The position numbers and the translations under genes are program-made. Shown here piece after piece: positions 52,656 to 61,840 of a DNA stretch of 64,000 nucleotides. A model generated the notes under the pieces. It worked only from the letters and a program-made list of their open reading frames with translations, was not told the DNA's origin and did no database searches. The stretch spans positions 620,001 to 684,000 of the forward strand of contig NZ_AP018207.1 in the NCBI RefSeq assembly GCF_002367995.1. The letters run 5' to 3'. The stretch comes from Calothrix brevissima NIES-22 (GTDB lineage Bacteria > Cyanobacteriota > Cyanobacteriia > Cyanobacteriales > Nostocaceae). Every line of letters begins with the position of its first letter. Within the stretch, counting starts at the first letter, position 1.

Positions 52656-54005
52656 TTAACTACTTGTTAGCGGTTTGATATGTGCTGGGAATCTAGCATT
52701 TTGCAGAGCGATCACGGTGCTGAGAGAATCTTGTACCCAAAATTGACGACCAAATCGGACAAGTTGACGAGAATTTCCATCTTTAACTACACCAATTACA
52801 GGGATTTTCGCTTTATCTTTGTCTCCCGATTGTTCTTTCAAAACGCTGCGTAAGCGATCGCGTTCTTCGATGTTAACTGCTTGAGAAGGAGTGAGTTCTA
52901 CCATGATCATTTTGACAGTATCAACTACTTCCGCATCTTCAACAATAAATTGCGTTTGTTCGTCTCTGCGGTCTACTTTTCCCCAAATAATTAATCTCGC
53001 ATCAACTTCGAGCAGGGAACTAATTCGCTCGTAAGTTTTGGGAAAGACTACAGCTTCTGACTGAGTAGTTAAATCTTCGATTTGTAAAATAGCCATTGGA
53101 TCGCCTTTTTTGGTGATCACTTTTTTCACACCATTCAGCATAATCACTGCACAAACTAGTGTATCTTCCCTTTGTTCGCCAAGCTGGGAAAGATTAATTG
53201 GCGCTAAAACCAAGGATGATTGCTTAATCGCTTTCAGGGGATGATCTGACACATAAAAACCGAGAATTTCTTTTTCCATCCGCAATTTTTCTTGGGGAGG
53301 GAAATCGGAAACAGCTTGAGCTTTCGGTGCAATTTCAAAAGCATTATTCGCTTTTTTCTCACTACCAGCAGAAAACCCGCCTAACAAGTCAAAAATACTA
53401 CCTTGACCGCTAGCTCTATCTTTAGCACGAGATTGTGCCCAATCATACACAAGTTGTAAGTCTTGAGTCAGCTGGTGACGGTTAGATTGGATTTTGTCGA
53501 AAGCACCGCAAGATATCAGGGATTCCAAAGTCCGCTTGTTAACAGCACGTAAATCGATACGATCGCAAAAATCACCTAAAGATTTAAACTCGCCACCTTC
53601 CTCTCTGGCTTCTAAAATAGAAGCGATCGCATTTTGTCCCACATTGCGCACCGCCGAAAAACCGAATAATATTTTGTTGCCTGCTGGTGTAAAATCTACC
53701 CCAGAGCGATTAATATCTGGCGGCTCAATTTGAATGTTCATACTGATACAAGTAGCAATATATTTTTGCACCTTGTCAGTATCGCCACTGTTAGCCGTCA
53801 ATAAAGCGGCCATGTATTCTAAAGGATAATTAGCTTTTAAATATGCTGTTTGATAAGTTACATAACCGTAAGCAGTAGAGTGAGATTTATTAAAACAATT
53901 AGAAGCAATCAAACCATTTTCAATCGCAAAATTATGGTCTTGCTCTACGCCAATATCGTAAACATTTTGTACGCCCAAGGATTTACGTGTAACTATTTTG
54001 ACCAT
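52656..54005 (-). CDS. dnaE: DNA polymerase III alpha subunit, C-terminal half with split intein
   Basis: A 449-residue DnaE-C precursor. Residues 1-36 are the C-terminal split intein, and the extein begins with C37 in CFNKSHSTAYGYVTYQTAYL. The extein holds the end of the polymerase domain, the helix-hairpin-helix region (about 100-170), a linker and the OB-fold domain (about 280-370; LVCAVIMLNGVKKVITKKGD). The N-terminal half with the polymerase active site and the N-intein is encoded elsewhere and must join by protein trans-splicing. That split arrangement is the established one in cyanobacteria. Confidence 0.95.
   Translation of the reverse strand: MVKIVTRKSLGVQNVYDIGVEQDHNFAIENGLIASNCFNKSHSTAYGYVTYQTAYLKANYPLEYMAALLTANSGDTDKVQKYIATCISMNIQIEPPDINRSGVDFTPAGNKILFGFSAVRNVGQNAIASILEAREEGGEFKSLGDFCDRIDLRAVNKRTLESLISCGAFDKIQSNRHQLTQDLQLVYDWAQSRAKDRASGQGSIFDLLGGFSAGSEKKANNAFEIAPKAQAVSDFPPQEKLRMEKEILGFYVSDHPLKAIKQSSLVLAPINLSQLGEQREDTLVCAVIMLNGVKKVITKKGDPMAILQIEDLTTQSEAVVFPKTYERISSLLEVDARLIIWGKVDRRDEQTQFIVEDAEVVDTVKMIMVELTPSQAVNIEERDRLRSVLKEQSGDKDKAKIPVIGVVKDGNSRQLVRFGRQFWVQDSLSTVIALQNARFPAHIKPLTSS
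53898..54005 (-). other. C-terminal split intein of DnaE
   Basis: 36 residues from MVKIVTRKSLGVQNVYDIG to GLIASN. Features are the conserved block F segment with DHNFAIENG and the terminal asparagine N36 that cyclises. The penultimate residue is serine, as is typical for DnaE inteins, instead of histidine. The +1 residue is cysteine and the following extein residues are F and N. It is close to the well-known Nostoc punctiforme sequence, with about ten differences. Confidence 0.95.
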
Positions 54006-54135
54006 AAAATTAATATCTTCAGTAAATTTATGAGATGGAGTAAACAGCGATCGCGCTTATTAGCTAGGTAATGACAATAATATAAAATCTATTGGACAGT
54101 GTAGGGGCTAGGGGCTAGGGAAGGGGGACAAGGGG

Positions 54136-54246
54136 ACAAGGGGGACAAGGAGGACAAGGGGGACAAAGAATTTTAGATTTTAGATTTGCGATTTTGGATT
54201 CTAATCTAAAATCTAAAATCCAAAATCCAAAATTGTTTCAATGCCC
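54136..54246. repeat. Long inverted repeat, left arm (111 bp)
   Basis: It is the exact reverse complement of 55802-55912 over all 111 bases by my base-by-base reading. It consists of GGGGGACAAGGAGGACAAGG units, then AATTTTAGATTTTAGATTTG and its own imperfect inverse, then TTGTTTCAATGCCC. Together the arms enclose gatA. The remainder of the gap 54006-54322 shows only GGGGCTAGGG-type and GCCCAATG-type short repeats. Confidence 0.95.
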
Positions 54247-54322
54247 CATGCCCCATGCCCAATGCCCAATTCCCAATCATAATGTACTAAAATCAATGAC
54301 TTGAGACACAAAGGAAGCAATC

Positions 54323-55783
54323 ATGGCATTCATCCGCGAGTTGCACGAACAATTAATTAAAAAAGAACGTTCTGCTGTTGAAATTACCCAAGAAGCTTTA
54401 GACCGCATCCAAGCTTTAGAACCAAAATTGCACAGTTTCTTGTGTGTAACTGCACAACAGGCGTTAGACCAGGCTCGTGCGGTGGATGCAAAAATCGCAG
54501 CTGGTGAGGAAATTGGACTGTTAGCAGGAATTCCTATCGGGATTAAAGACAATCTTTGTACTAAAGGCATTACTACTACCTGCGCTTCCCGGATTTTAGA
54601 AAATTTTGTACCGCCTTATGAATCAACGGTAACGCAAAAGTTGGCTGATGCTGGGGCGGTGATGGTGGGTAAAACCAACTTGGATGAGTTTGCTATGGGT
54701 AGTTCCACAGAAAACTCAGCTTACCAAGTGACGGCGAATCCTTGGGATTTATCGCGGGTTCCTGGCGGTTCTTCTGGCGGTTCGGCTGCGGCTGTGGCGG
54801 CTGATGAATGCGTTGTCGCCTTGGGTTCGGATACTGGCGGATCAATTCGTCAACCGGCTTCGTTTTGCGGTGTAGTTGGCTTAAAACCGACTTATGGCTT
54901 GGTTTCGCGTTATGGTTTGGTGGCTTACGCTTCTTCTTTGGATCAAATCGGGCCGTTTGGGCGGACAGTAGAAGATGCGGCGATATTATTAAGTGCGATC
55001 GCAGGTTACGATCCGAAAGACTCCACTAGCTTAAACGTGGAAATTCCCGATTATGCTGCTACCTTAAAGCCAGACCTGAAAGCGAGAAAAAAAATCCGTA
55101 TTGGTATCATCAAAGAAACCTTTGGTGAAGGCTTAGACTCAGTAGTAGAAAAAGCAGTTACTAAAGCCATCGAACAATTACAACATTTGGGTGCAGAAAT
55201 TCATGTAGTTTCCTGCGCTAACTTCCGCTACGGCTTACCTAGCTATTACATCATCGCCCCATCAGAAGCATCAGCAAATCTCGCTCGTTATGATGGCGTG
55301 AAGTATGGCTTACGGGTTCCTGAGGCTGATAATTTGCTATCCATGTACACTCGTACCCGCGCCACAGGTTTTGGTTCCGAAGTCAAGCGGCGGATTATGA
55401 TTGGCACTTATGCCCTATCTGCTGGTTATTATGATGCTTACTATCTCAAGGCGCAAAAAGTCCGGACTTTAATTAAGCAAGACTTTGAAAAAGCTTTTGA
55501 ACAAGTTGATGTGTTAGTTTGTCCTACCGCACCCACCACAGCATTTAAAGCTGGGGAAAAAACAACCGACCCCTTGAGCATGTATTTAACCGACTTGATG
55601 ACAATTCCGGTCAACCTTGCCGGTTTACCAGGCTTAAGCGTACCCTGCGGATTTGACGAGCAAGGGCTACCTATTGGCTTACAGCTAATTGGTAAAGTAC
55701 TGCGAGAAGACCAATTATTCCAAGTCGCTTATGCTTATGAGCAATCAACTAATTGGCACATTCGTCAACCAGAGATAGGTTGA
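54323..55783 (+). CDS. gatA: Glutamyl-tRNA(Gln)/aspartyl-tRNA(Asn) amidotransferase subunit A
   Basis: A 486-residue amidase-signature enzyme that releases ammonia from glutamine for transamidation of Glu-tRNA(Gln). The Ser-cisSer-Lys triad is readable: K75 (IGIKDNL), S150 (GGSSGGS) and nucleophile S174 (TGGSIRQPA). The length is normal. The start ATG at 54323 is followed by the typical [10 protein letters not shown]. It must work with GatB and GatC, which are not in this window, as is usual for cyanobacteria. The gene is bracketed by the perfect 111-bp inverted repeat, with 76 bp to the left arm and 18 bp to the right arm. Confidence 0.96.
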   Translation: MAFIRELHEQLIKKERSAVEITQEALDRIQALEPKLHSFLCVTAQQALDQARAVDAKIAAGEEIGLLAGIPIGIKDNLCTKGITTTCASRILENFVPPYESTVTQKLADAGAVMVGKTNLDEFAMGSSTENSAYQVTANPWDLSRVPGGSSGGSAAAVAADECVVALGSDTGGSIRQPASFCGVVGLKPTYGLVSRYGLVAYASSLDQIGPFGRTVEDAAILLSAIAGYDPKDSTSLNVEIPDYAATLKPDLKARKKIRIGIIKETFGEGLDSVVEKAVTKAIEQLQHLGAEIHVVSCANFRYGLPSYYIIAPSEASANLARYDGVKYGLRVPEADNLLSMYTRTRATGFGSEVKRRIMIGTYALSAGYYDAYYLKAQKVRTLIKQDFEKAFEQVDVLVCPTAPTTAFKAGEKTTDPLSMYLTDLMTIPVNLAGLPGLSVPCGFDEQGLPIGLQLIGKVLREDQLFQVAYAYEQSTNWHIRQPEIG

Positions 55784-55801
55784 TGGTGGGCATTGGGCAT
55801 T

Positions 55802-55912
55802 GGGCATTGAAACAATTTTGGATTTTGGATTTTAGATTTTAGATTAGAATCCAAAATCGCAAATCTAAAATCTAAAATTCTTTGTCCCCCTTGTCCTCCT
55901 TGTCCCCCTTGT
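55802..55912. repeat. Long inverted repeat, right arm (111 bp)
   Basis: Exact reverse complement of 54136-54246. It begins GGGCATTGAAACAATTTTGG 18 bp after the gatA stop and ends CTTGTCCCCCTTGT. The remaining gap to 56096 is A/T-rich and contains no further feature. Confidence 0.95.
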
Positions 55913-56096
55913 CTCCTTTGTCCTCATTACAACACGGTTTACTTAAATAGGGAAGTGTTGCAAATTATTGTATATAATAGTACTAATCATTCAAGCTCAT
56001 AAAGTTTTTCTGTTTGGGTTTATCCTAGCTGGGCAATTACCAGTTAGGATATTTTTTTATGTTTAAAGATATTAGTAATTTTACTGATTTAGGTGC

Positions 56097-56990
56097 ATGA
56101 ACATAGACAAGCTGCAACTACCATTAGATTTGTTATTCAAGGTGCTACTGTGTTTTGGGGTGATTGTTGCGATCGCATATTTTGCTCTATGTCTATTTTT
56201 ATTTCTTCAACAAACTCGATTTATTTTCTTTCCTTCTCCTACCCTAGAAAATACACCAGAGCTATTTAATATTACATATCAAGAAGTTTGGTTACCCGTA
56301 AAAGTGCGATCGGGTAAGGTAGAACATATCCACGGCTGGTGGATTGGAGATAAACACCCCCATGCCAAAGTACTGTTGTATCTGCACGGTAACGGTATCA
56401 ACATAGGTGCAAATCTTAACCATGCCTACCGATTTTATCAACTAGGATTTTCTGTACTTTTAATTGATTATCGGGGTTATGGGTTGAGTGGAGGCGGTTT
56501 TCCTAACGAAAACAGAGTCTATCAAGATGCGGCTATAGCTTGGAATTACTTGGTACAGCAACTCAAGATACCACCAAGAGACATTCTGATTTATGGACAT
56601 TCCTTGGGGGGTGCAATAGCCATTGATTTAGCTGTCAAACAGCCACAAGCAGCAGGGTTAATTGTCGAAAGTTCTTTTACTTCCATTCGCGAAGTTGTAG
56701 CCCATCGGAACATGTTCAGAATCTTCCCCGTCAATTTAATTCTGACACAGCGATTTGAATCAATTAAAAAAGTACCAAAGTTAAGAATACCAGTGTTATT
56801 TATACATGGTACAGAAGATTCAGTTGTACCGTCTTTCATGAGCCAAAAATTATATGCAGTTGCGCCCGAACTCAAAAACTTAATTTTGCTTTCTGGTGGA
56901 GGACATAGCAATGTTGCAGATTTAGCTGGCGAGCAATATCTGCAATGGATAAATGATTTTATGCAACAAATTTACACATACTATAAATAA
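56097..56990 (+). CDS. Alpha/beta hydrolase, membrane-anchored (BEM46-like)
   Basis: A 297-residue protein. An N-terminal membrane helix (about residues 13-37) is followed by an alpha/beta hydrolase domain: LYLHGNGINIGANL forms the oxyanion region, the nucleophile serine is in GHSLGGAIA, the aspartate in FIHGTEDSVVP and the histidine in GGGHSNV. The layout matches the BEM46/ABHD13 group of membrane-linked hydrolases. The substrate is unknown. Confidence 0.88.
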   Translation: MNIDKLQLPLDLLFKVLLCFGVIVAIAYFALCLFLFLQQTRFIFFPSPTLENTPELFNITYQEVWLPVKVRSGKVEHIHGWWIGDKHPHAKVLLYLHGNGINIGANLNHAYRFYQLGFSVLLIDYRGYGLSGGGFPNENRVYQDAAIAWNYLVQQLKIPPRDILIYGHSLGGAIAIDLAVKQPQAAGLIVESSFTSIREVVAHRNMFRIFPVNLILTQRFESIKKVPKLRIPVLFIHGTEDSVVPSFMSQKLYAVAPELKNLILLSGGGHSNVADLAGEQYLQWINDFMQQIYTYYK

Positions 56991-57082
56991 CTTAAAAATG
57001 GGCATGGGGCATAGGGCATCGGGCATTGGATTAGGGACTAGAGGCTAGTGAATCGGATCTGAGAAGAAACATAATTAATAAT

Positions 57083-57122
57083 GACGGTTGACTGTTGACG
57101 GTTGACTGTTGACTGTTGACTA
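57083..57122. repeat. 7-bp tandem repeat (GTTGACT/GTTGACG)
   Basis: Five units between the hydrolase and the RodZ-like gene. Just before them are GGGCATGGGGCATAGGGCAT-type units. Confidence 0.85.
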
Positions 57123-57214
57123 CTAATAAAAATAATCCGGAACAGTTAGCCAATAAAAGAAGAAATTATACAGGTAGAACTACTATTTGCTCCAGTACTG
57201 GAAAGACTTAAATT

Positions 57215-58303
57215 ATGACTATAGCACCTGTATATTTAGTCACTATTCCCGGCAATGCTCCTCTGGAAATTTCTCAAGAAGAATTGCGATCGCTCCTTGG
57301 TGAAATTGAAGCCAAACTACATCGCAGTAAGGTTTATCGTCATGCTTTAGTCACCTTACAGCAAATGCTAGGTTCATCCGCAGAGCAAGCAAAAATTTTA
57401 TTTAAAGCTGTCAGTAGAGAAGCTATTGGTTTAGCATTTCAACAATTTGCCACACATCATCAACAAGTTACAAATATCAATCCTCAGATAGATGCTAATA
57501 GTGATTACCCTGGTAATCAAATAGCAGAATCTAGTAACTCATCAGCAAATTTAACAAGTATAAATTCTCACAATAAAGAACATGTTAATCATACTAGTGA
57601 GAATAATTTACCATTACCAGCAAATACATCTATAGATTCAAATACAAAACCAGAATCTAAATTAACAAAAACTACTTGGAAGCGGTGGTTAAATCATAAT
57701 CAACAAGCATCTAAAGTTGAAACAAATAAGCTAAGTGTCAATGAAGAATATGAATTAAAATTGCGTCAAATTGGTCAACAATTTCAGCAAGCACGAGAAT
57801 TAAAAGGATGGTCTTTAATCGAGCTTAAAGAACATACTCATGTACCCCTTCATCACATGGATGCATTAGAAAAAGGAAATATAGATTTATTACCAGCAGA
57901 TGTTTTTGTCCGTGGTTTTATTAAAGTAATTGGTAATGTTTTAGGGCTAAATGGTACGGATTTAGCAGCTTCTTTACCCCAACCAGAGACAGCAAAATCA
58001 CAAACAGCTTTACCGACTTGGTGTCAAGCACAAAAAGCTACTGGTGGTTTTGGGATGGAACTTCGCCCCATGCATTTATATTTAGGTTATACGGCTTTTG
58101 TTGCTGGAGCCGTGGGAGGATTGTCTTTGGTATATCAACCAATAAACTCTGAGAAAACGCTGAATGTTGATGCAGATAATAAACCAGCTTCAACTTTACC
58201 CCAATCAAATCAGAACAAGAAAAGCACTGCTAAACCAGGAATTAAATCGACAAACACCAGCGTGATTGTAAAGCCAAATATTTCCCCCCCAGAAGCATTG
58301 TAG
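57215..58303 (+). CDS. RodZ-like protein with HTH and single membrane helix
   Basis: A 362-residue protein. The N-terminal 80 residues form a helical domain (SQEELRSLLGEIEAKLH), followed by an N/S-rich linker. A RodZ-type helix-turn-helix (about 183-255) follows: LRQIGQQFQQARELKGWSL, then EHTHVPLHHMDALEKGN and FVRGFIKVIGNVLGL. One membrane helix lies near 290-312 (YLGYTAFVAGAVGGLSLVY), and an N/K/P-rich tail is outside. The HTH_25 motif and topology agree with RodZ-like cell-shape proteins, but the N-terminal extension is unusual, so a different signalling role is possible. Confidence 0.8.
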   Translation: MTIAPVYLVTIPGNAPLEISQEELRSLLGEIEAKLHRSKVYRHALVTLQQMLGSSAEQAKILFKAVSREAIGLAFQQFATHHQQVTNINPQIDANSDYPGNQIAESSNSSANLTSINSHNKEHVNHTSENNLPLPANTSIDSNTKPESKLTKTTWKRWLNHNQQASKVETNKLSVNEEYELKLRQIGQQFQQARELKGWSLIELKEHTHVPLHHMDALEKGNIDLLPADVFVRGFIKVIGNVLGLNGTDLAASLPQPETAKSQTALPTWCQAQKATGGFGMELRPMHLYLGYTAFVAGAVGGLSLVYQPINSEKTLNVDADNKPASTLPQSNQNKKSTAKPGIKSTNTSVIVKPNISPPEAL

Positions 58304-58756
58304 TAGCGTGGCAAGGCTAAAATATTACAATATAGCTGTAGGTTGGGTTGAACGAAGTGAAACCCAACGCCGAAATAAATGTTGGGTTTCGTTCCTCAAC
58401 CCAACCTACTAGCTACTTTAATTTTCAGTAATGCTTGCGTAATTATGATGAATTTATTACCAAATGGGTAGAGTAGTTAATTTTTGAGATTTCCTTACCG
58501 AAATTTTTGAGAAAGAATCGACACAGGTTTTTCTGAAATTTTTCTCAGTTTTTTTTGCAAATAGGCTCGCTATGAAGATTTCATCATGTCCAAATTTATA
58601 ATTAGCGTAAGCAAAATGTAAAAAATAGTAATTCAAGAAAGATTGTTAAATAATTTATTTTTGAGCTAAATAACAAGAGTAACTCTCATTACATTTTTCG
58701 GACGGCTGAATAGGAACTATATAATCAAGCCCTTCTCTGTCCGCGAATAGATCAAA
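58304..58756. other. Intergenic region with one hairpin repeat
   Basis: 58338-58409 is a copy of the CCCAACCTAC family: GTAGGTTGGGTTGAACGAAG pairs with CGTTCCTCAACCCAACCTAC around GAAACCCAAC / GTTGGGTTTC. The following 340 bp are A/T-rich and probably hold the promoter of the Rieske gene. Confidence 0.75.
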
Positions 58757-59845
58757 ATGACTTTTAACTCCCAAAATCTTAGCTCAAATCGTAAATCTAA
58801 AACATTCAATAATCCAGAACGTTTTATAGAAGGTTGGTATTGGGCGATTCCTACCGATGATCTGCGAGTAGGTGAAGTAAAAGCTATTACTTTATTAGGT
58901 AGAGATTTAGTAATTTATCGCGGTAAAGATAGAAAAGCTGTAACTTTTGATGCCTACTGTCCACACATGGGTGCTCATTTAGCAGATGGTAAAATTGAAA
59001 ATAATGGATTGCGTTGTTCTTTCCATCAATGGAAATTCGATCGGGAAGGATTTTGTATTGATATTCCCTGTTTAGATGAAACCCTTCCTCTCAAATTAAA
59101 AGCTTGGCCTACAGCCGAAAAATATGGCATGATTTGGGTTTGGACTGGGGAAGTTCCGCTACAACCTTTACCTTTTATTCCAGAGTTGGAAGCACAGGAT
59201 TTTGATGTGACAATTATTTCTCAGTTTGTGAGTAACTGTCATCCCCATGCATTGATAATTAATGCTATAGATACTCAATATTTTCAGACATTTAAAAGAA
59301 TACCAGCAGAAAATATTTTTGACACTCAAGAACTGAACCAACATGCTATTACCTTTACCAATAATACACAAGGTAGGAAAGGTAATTTTTTAGGTAAACT
59401 CATTCGTCCTTTTTATAAAAATGACTTGAATTACAGTGTTTGTTATTGGTATGGCAGCACAAGCATGATAACATTCATACCTAATTCTATGCACGTGCAT
59501 GTCATGTTTACCCTACGCTTAATTGCAGGAGGAAAGACTGAAGGATATACTCTATTGATAATGAAAAAACGTCAGAGAACTTTGGGTAAATTTTACAATC
59601 GAATTGTCTTGGCTCTAGGTAAGATTTTAAGTCAAGATTTTCTCAAAGTTGATGCTCAGATTTTGGAGAAAATTAAATTTGATTTGAGAACACCTGTGAA
59701 GACAGATCAAGCTATTATGCAGTTTATCAATCATTTAGAAAGACAGCCAGCTTTATCTTGGGGAACTTGGCAACAAGCAAGAACAAGCCGCGATTCAGAA
59801 ACCAGAGATAATAGAGATAAATGGCGGGATGATTTTAATGATTGA
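58757..59845 (+). CDS. Rieske 2Fe-2S protein, oxygenase-like but missing iron ligands
   Basis: A 362-residue protein like the alpha subunits of Rieske-type oxygenases. The Rieske cluster ligands are all present: C68 and H70 (CPH) and C87 and H90 (CSFH). The catalytic domain normally carries a D-x2-H-x4-H mononuclear iron site. Here the equivalent segment INAIDTQYFQTFKRIP keeps D172 but has Y175 and K180 in place of the two histidines. Classical dioxygenase activity is therefore unlikely. It may be an electron-transfer or scaffold relative, or use another site. It is not part of an operon. Confidence 0.8.
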   Translation: MTFNSQNLSSNRKSKTFNNPERFIEGWYWAIPTDDLRVGEVKAITLLGRDLVIYRGKDRKAVTFDAYCPHMGAHLADGKIENNGLRCSFHQWKFDREGFCIDIPCLDETLPLKLKAWPTAEKYGMIWVWTGEVPLQPLPFIPELEAQDFDVTIISQFVSNCHPHALIINAIDTQYFQTFKRIPAENIFDTQELNQHAITFTNNTQGRKGNFLGKLIRPFYKNDLNYSVCYWYGSTSMITFIPNSMHVHVMFTLRLIAGGKTEGYTLLIMKKRQRTLGKFYNRIVLALGKILSQDFLKVDAQILEKIKFDLRTPVKTDQAIMQFINHLERQPALSWGTWQQARTSRDSETRDNRDKWRDDFND

Positions 59846-60221
59846 GTCAATAGTCAATAGTCAATGGTCATTATATTTCTTCTAATCTCTTATTCACTAG
59901 CCCCTAGCCCCTAGCCCCTAGTCCCTAACCCTGCCGTATTTTGTTGTTATTAATTTTTTACGTTACCATTTAAATAAAAAGAAGTGGCAGAGCCACTTCG
60001 TAATTCCCAGGTAGAACCTAGAGATGAGTATAACTATTCTAAAAACTGGAAATCGTATAAATCGACACTGATTAATTGTATCTAAAGAATTCAGTGCGAT
60101 CGCACTAATACAAGCTCAACTTACCACTGTTAGAGAATTACACATCAAACAACATAACATCATCAATTTACTAACTGTATGATGATGCCTGGTTGCTAGC
60201 TAACAGGGAATAAAAAGCCCG
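59846..60221. other. Intergenic region with short repeats
   Basis: It contains GTCAATA units directly after the Rieske stop codon and a tandem TAGCCCC(TAG) repeat at 59891-59930. A minus-strand terminator lies at 59976-59999. A HIP1 site lies near 60106. No other gene is seen. Confidence 0.6.
59976..59999 (-). terminator. Rho-independent terminator, minus strand
   Basis: GAAGTGGC pairs perfectly with GCCACTTC across a 3-base loop, and on the minus strand the stem runs into TTTTTATTT. It would end transcription from the small ORF at 60222-60464 or from a transcript of cas6. Confidence 0.8.
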
Positions 60222-60464
60222 TTAATCTAGTTCGTACAACTGTTTATATTTAGCCAGAAGTGCTTGATATTTCTCGTTTATCTTGGCTTGTATCCACTTA
60301 ATTTTAAATATGGCTGCTGATTCAGCTTTAACTGTATCTACTTTATAGGCGAGAATTTCTTCTTTCTCACCGCTATCTGCCGCTTTTATGATTAGTATCA
60401 GGGCGGGTGCAAGTATAACACATTTGTTAAAACTTGGGTGCCATATCAGCACTAATAAAATCAT
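60222..60464 (-). CDS. Small hypothetical protein, membrane helix plus coiled coil
   Basis: An 80-residue ORF. A hydrophobic N-terminus (MILLVLIWHPSF, then VILAPALILIIKAAD) is followed by a charged helix (IFKIKWIQAKINEKYQALLAKYKQLYELD). The start is in a plausible place, and a good minus-strand terminator follows 220 bp downstream, which supports transcription. I do not recognise a family. It may be non-coding. Confidence 0.4.
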   Translation of the reverse strand: MILLVLIWHPSFNKCVILAPALILIIKAADSGEKEEILAYKVDTVKAESAAIFKIKWIQAKINEKYQALLAKYKQLYELD

Positions 60465-60697
60465 CTTGCTCTAAATAGGTAAGAAAAATTTCATCGATTT
60501 TTCGCTGGATTGTATTGCAATATCGGGATTTTTAAATCGCCAATAAGGTATAATTTCTGATTTTTATATTTCTACCCAAAGTTGTACCCTATAGAATATG
60601 TTGCGCAGAAAAGACATCTACTGCAAAGCAGAACCCAAAGGGTAGTTAAATGCTCAAATTATCGCCTATAATCTAGCGATATTCCGCTTTTTAAACT

Positions 60698-61840
60698 TCA
60701 ATCTTCCTGTTTCAACGCCCGTCGCGCTAACTTGACGTAGGTTTTTACCGTAGTATAGGGCATTTCTAAATCCTGGGCGATCGCTTGTAATGATTCCCCC
60801 ATTTCCCGACGAGCGAGAATAGTTGCCCATGTTGCAGCTATTTTATCAGCGCGATCGCCTCCCGTGCGTTTGCGTTGGGCGGTAAATATCGCCGTTAATT
60901 CTGCAATCCGTTCCCCCAAAAGATTTGTTAATACCTGGGTAGATGTATTAACTTCCGGTTCCACCCATTCCAAGCGCGTTTGTCCTAAGCCAAAAGTTGT
61001 TTTATGTCCAGTACCACAATATGGTGCAAGTTTAACTAGAGCATAAAATAATTTAGTAAATTCTGTATGAGCTAAAGCAGTTTTACTCAAACCGCAGGAA
61101 ATCGCCCCAACAAACCCAGTCACCGAACCCCGTTTACCCGCCGCTACTTTCACCGACTCGATGCGGTGCTGATGGATAATCACGCTTTCGTCTATCCAGT
61201 CGAGAAAAGCTTCTGTTTCTACAGCCATTCCCGAAAAGTCATTCCAGCGCCGCAAATAACTGTGGAACAAATTCACGGGAACCGGGAGGGGAAAATGATG
61301 GCCTTTACGGCGAAAACTGGTAGGGGAAACAAAGCTCAGAGTCACGTTAGTTTGTTTCTCTAAAGCCGACTCTAACAATTGGGCGTAGGTGGTGGGGGAA
61401 TGGGCGAGACTCACCTGTTTAATTTGCAAAGGTGCATCTCGTAAAGCTAAAGTTTGGGGCAATTGGGTCAACCATTGCACGAGAAACTGTGCCACCCTGG
61501 GAGAAAGAGCGTTAACATGCCAATGGTAAATTTGCTTGGCTTCTAGATGCAGTTGTCTACCACTAGGGAGGAGTTGACCTTCCAGCGCCGAAATATTGAA
61601 GGGCTTTTCTGACTCCCCATCATGGAGGTAAGCCGAAAGTTCCGGATTAAATTGTCTGACTTGGTCGAGAAACCAAGCATGAAGTCCAATTGTGTACTGG
61701 GAATAGAGGGAAGTAGAACTAGTCGCCTCTAGGTCAAACACCAATCCCACCAATTCTGTATTATCTGCCCACTTGGGAATTGTGGGAGACAGGGTTTTAG
61801 ACTTGGCTTTGCGATTGGTAGATGTAGCTGATCTTGCCAT
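60698..61840 (-). CDS. cas6: CRISPR endoribonuclease Cas6 with C-terminal HTH domain
   Basis: A 380-residue protein. The Cas6 part (about 30-295) has two ferredoxin-like folds. H54 in IGLHAWFLDQ is a plausible catalytic histidine, and the glycine-rich loop is YCGTGHKTTFGLGQTRLE (274-291), the best Cas6 hallmark. After a linker, residues 305-375 form a helix-turn-helix (ERIAELTAIF, then SLQAIAQDLEMPYTTVKTYV), which is not part of the basic Cas6 fold. It would cut repeat RNA at the base of the hairpin, leaving the ATGGAAAC handle seen in both arrays of this window. No other cas gene is adjacent. CRISPR array 2 starts 1.9 kb away. Confidence 0.85.
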   Translation of the reverse strand: MARSATSTNRKAKSKTLSPTIPKWADNTELVGLVFDLEATSSTSLYSQYTIGLHAWFLDQVRQFNPELSAYLHDGESEKPFNISALEGQLLPSGRQLHLEAKQIYHWHVNALSPRVAQFLVQWLTQLPQTLALRDAPLQIKQVSLAHSPTTYAQLLESALEKQTNVTLSFVSPTSFRRKGHHFPLPVPVNLFHSYLRRWNDFSGMAVETEAFLDWIDESVIIHQHRIESVKVAAGKRGSVTGFVGAISCGLSKTALAHTEFTKLFYALVKLAPYCGTGHKTTFGLGQTRLEWVEPEVNTSTQVLTNLLGERIAELTAIFTAQRKRTGGDRADKIAATWATILARREMGESLQAIAQDLEMPYTTVKTYVKLARRALKQED

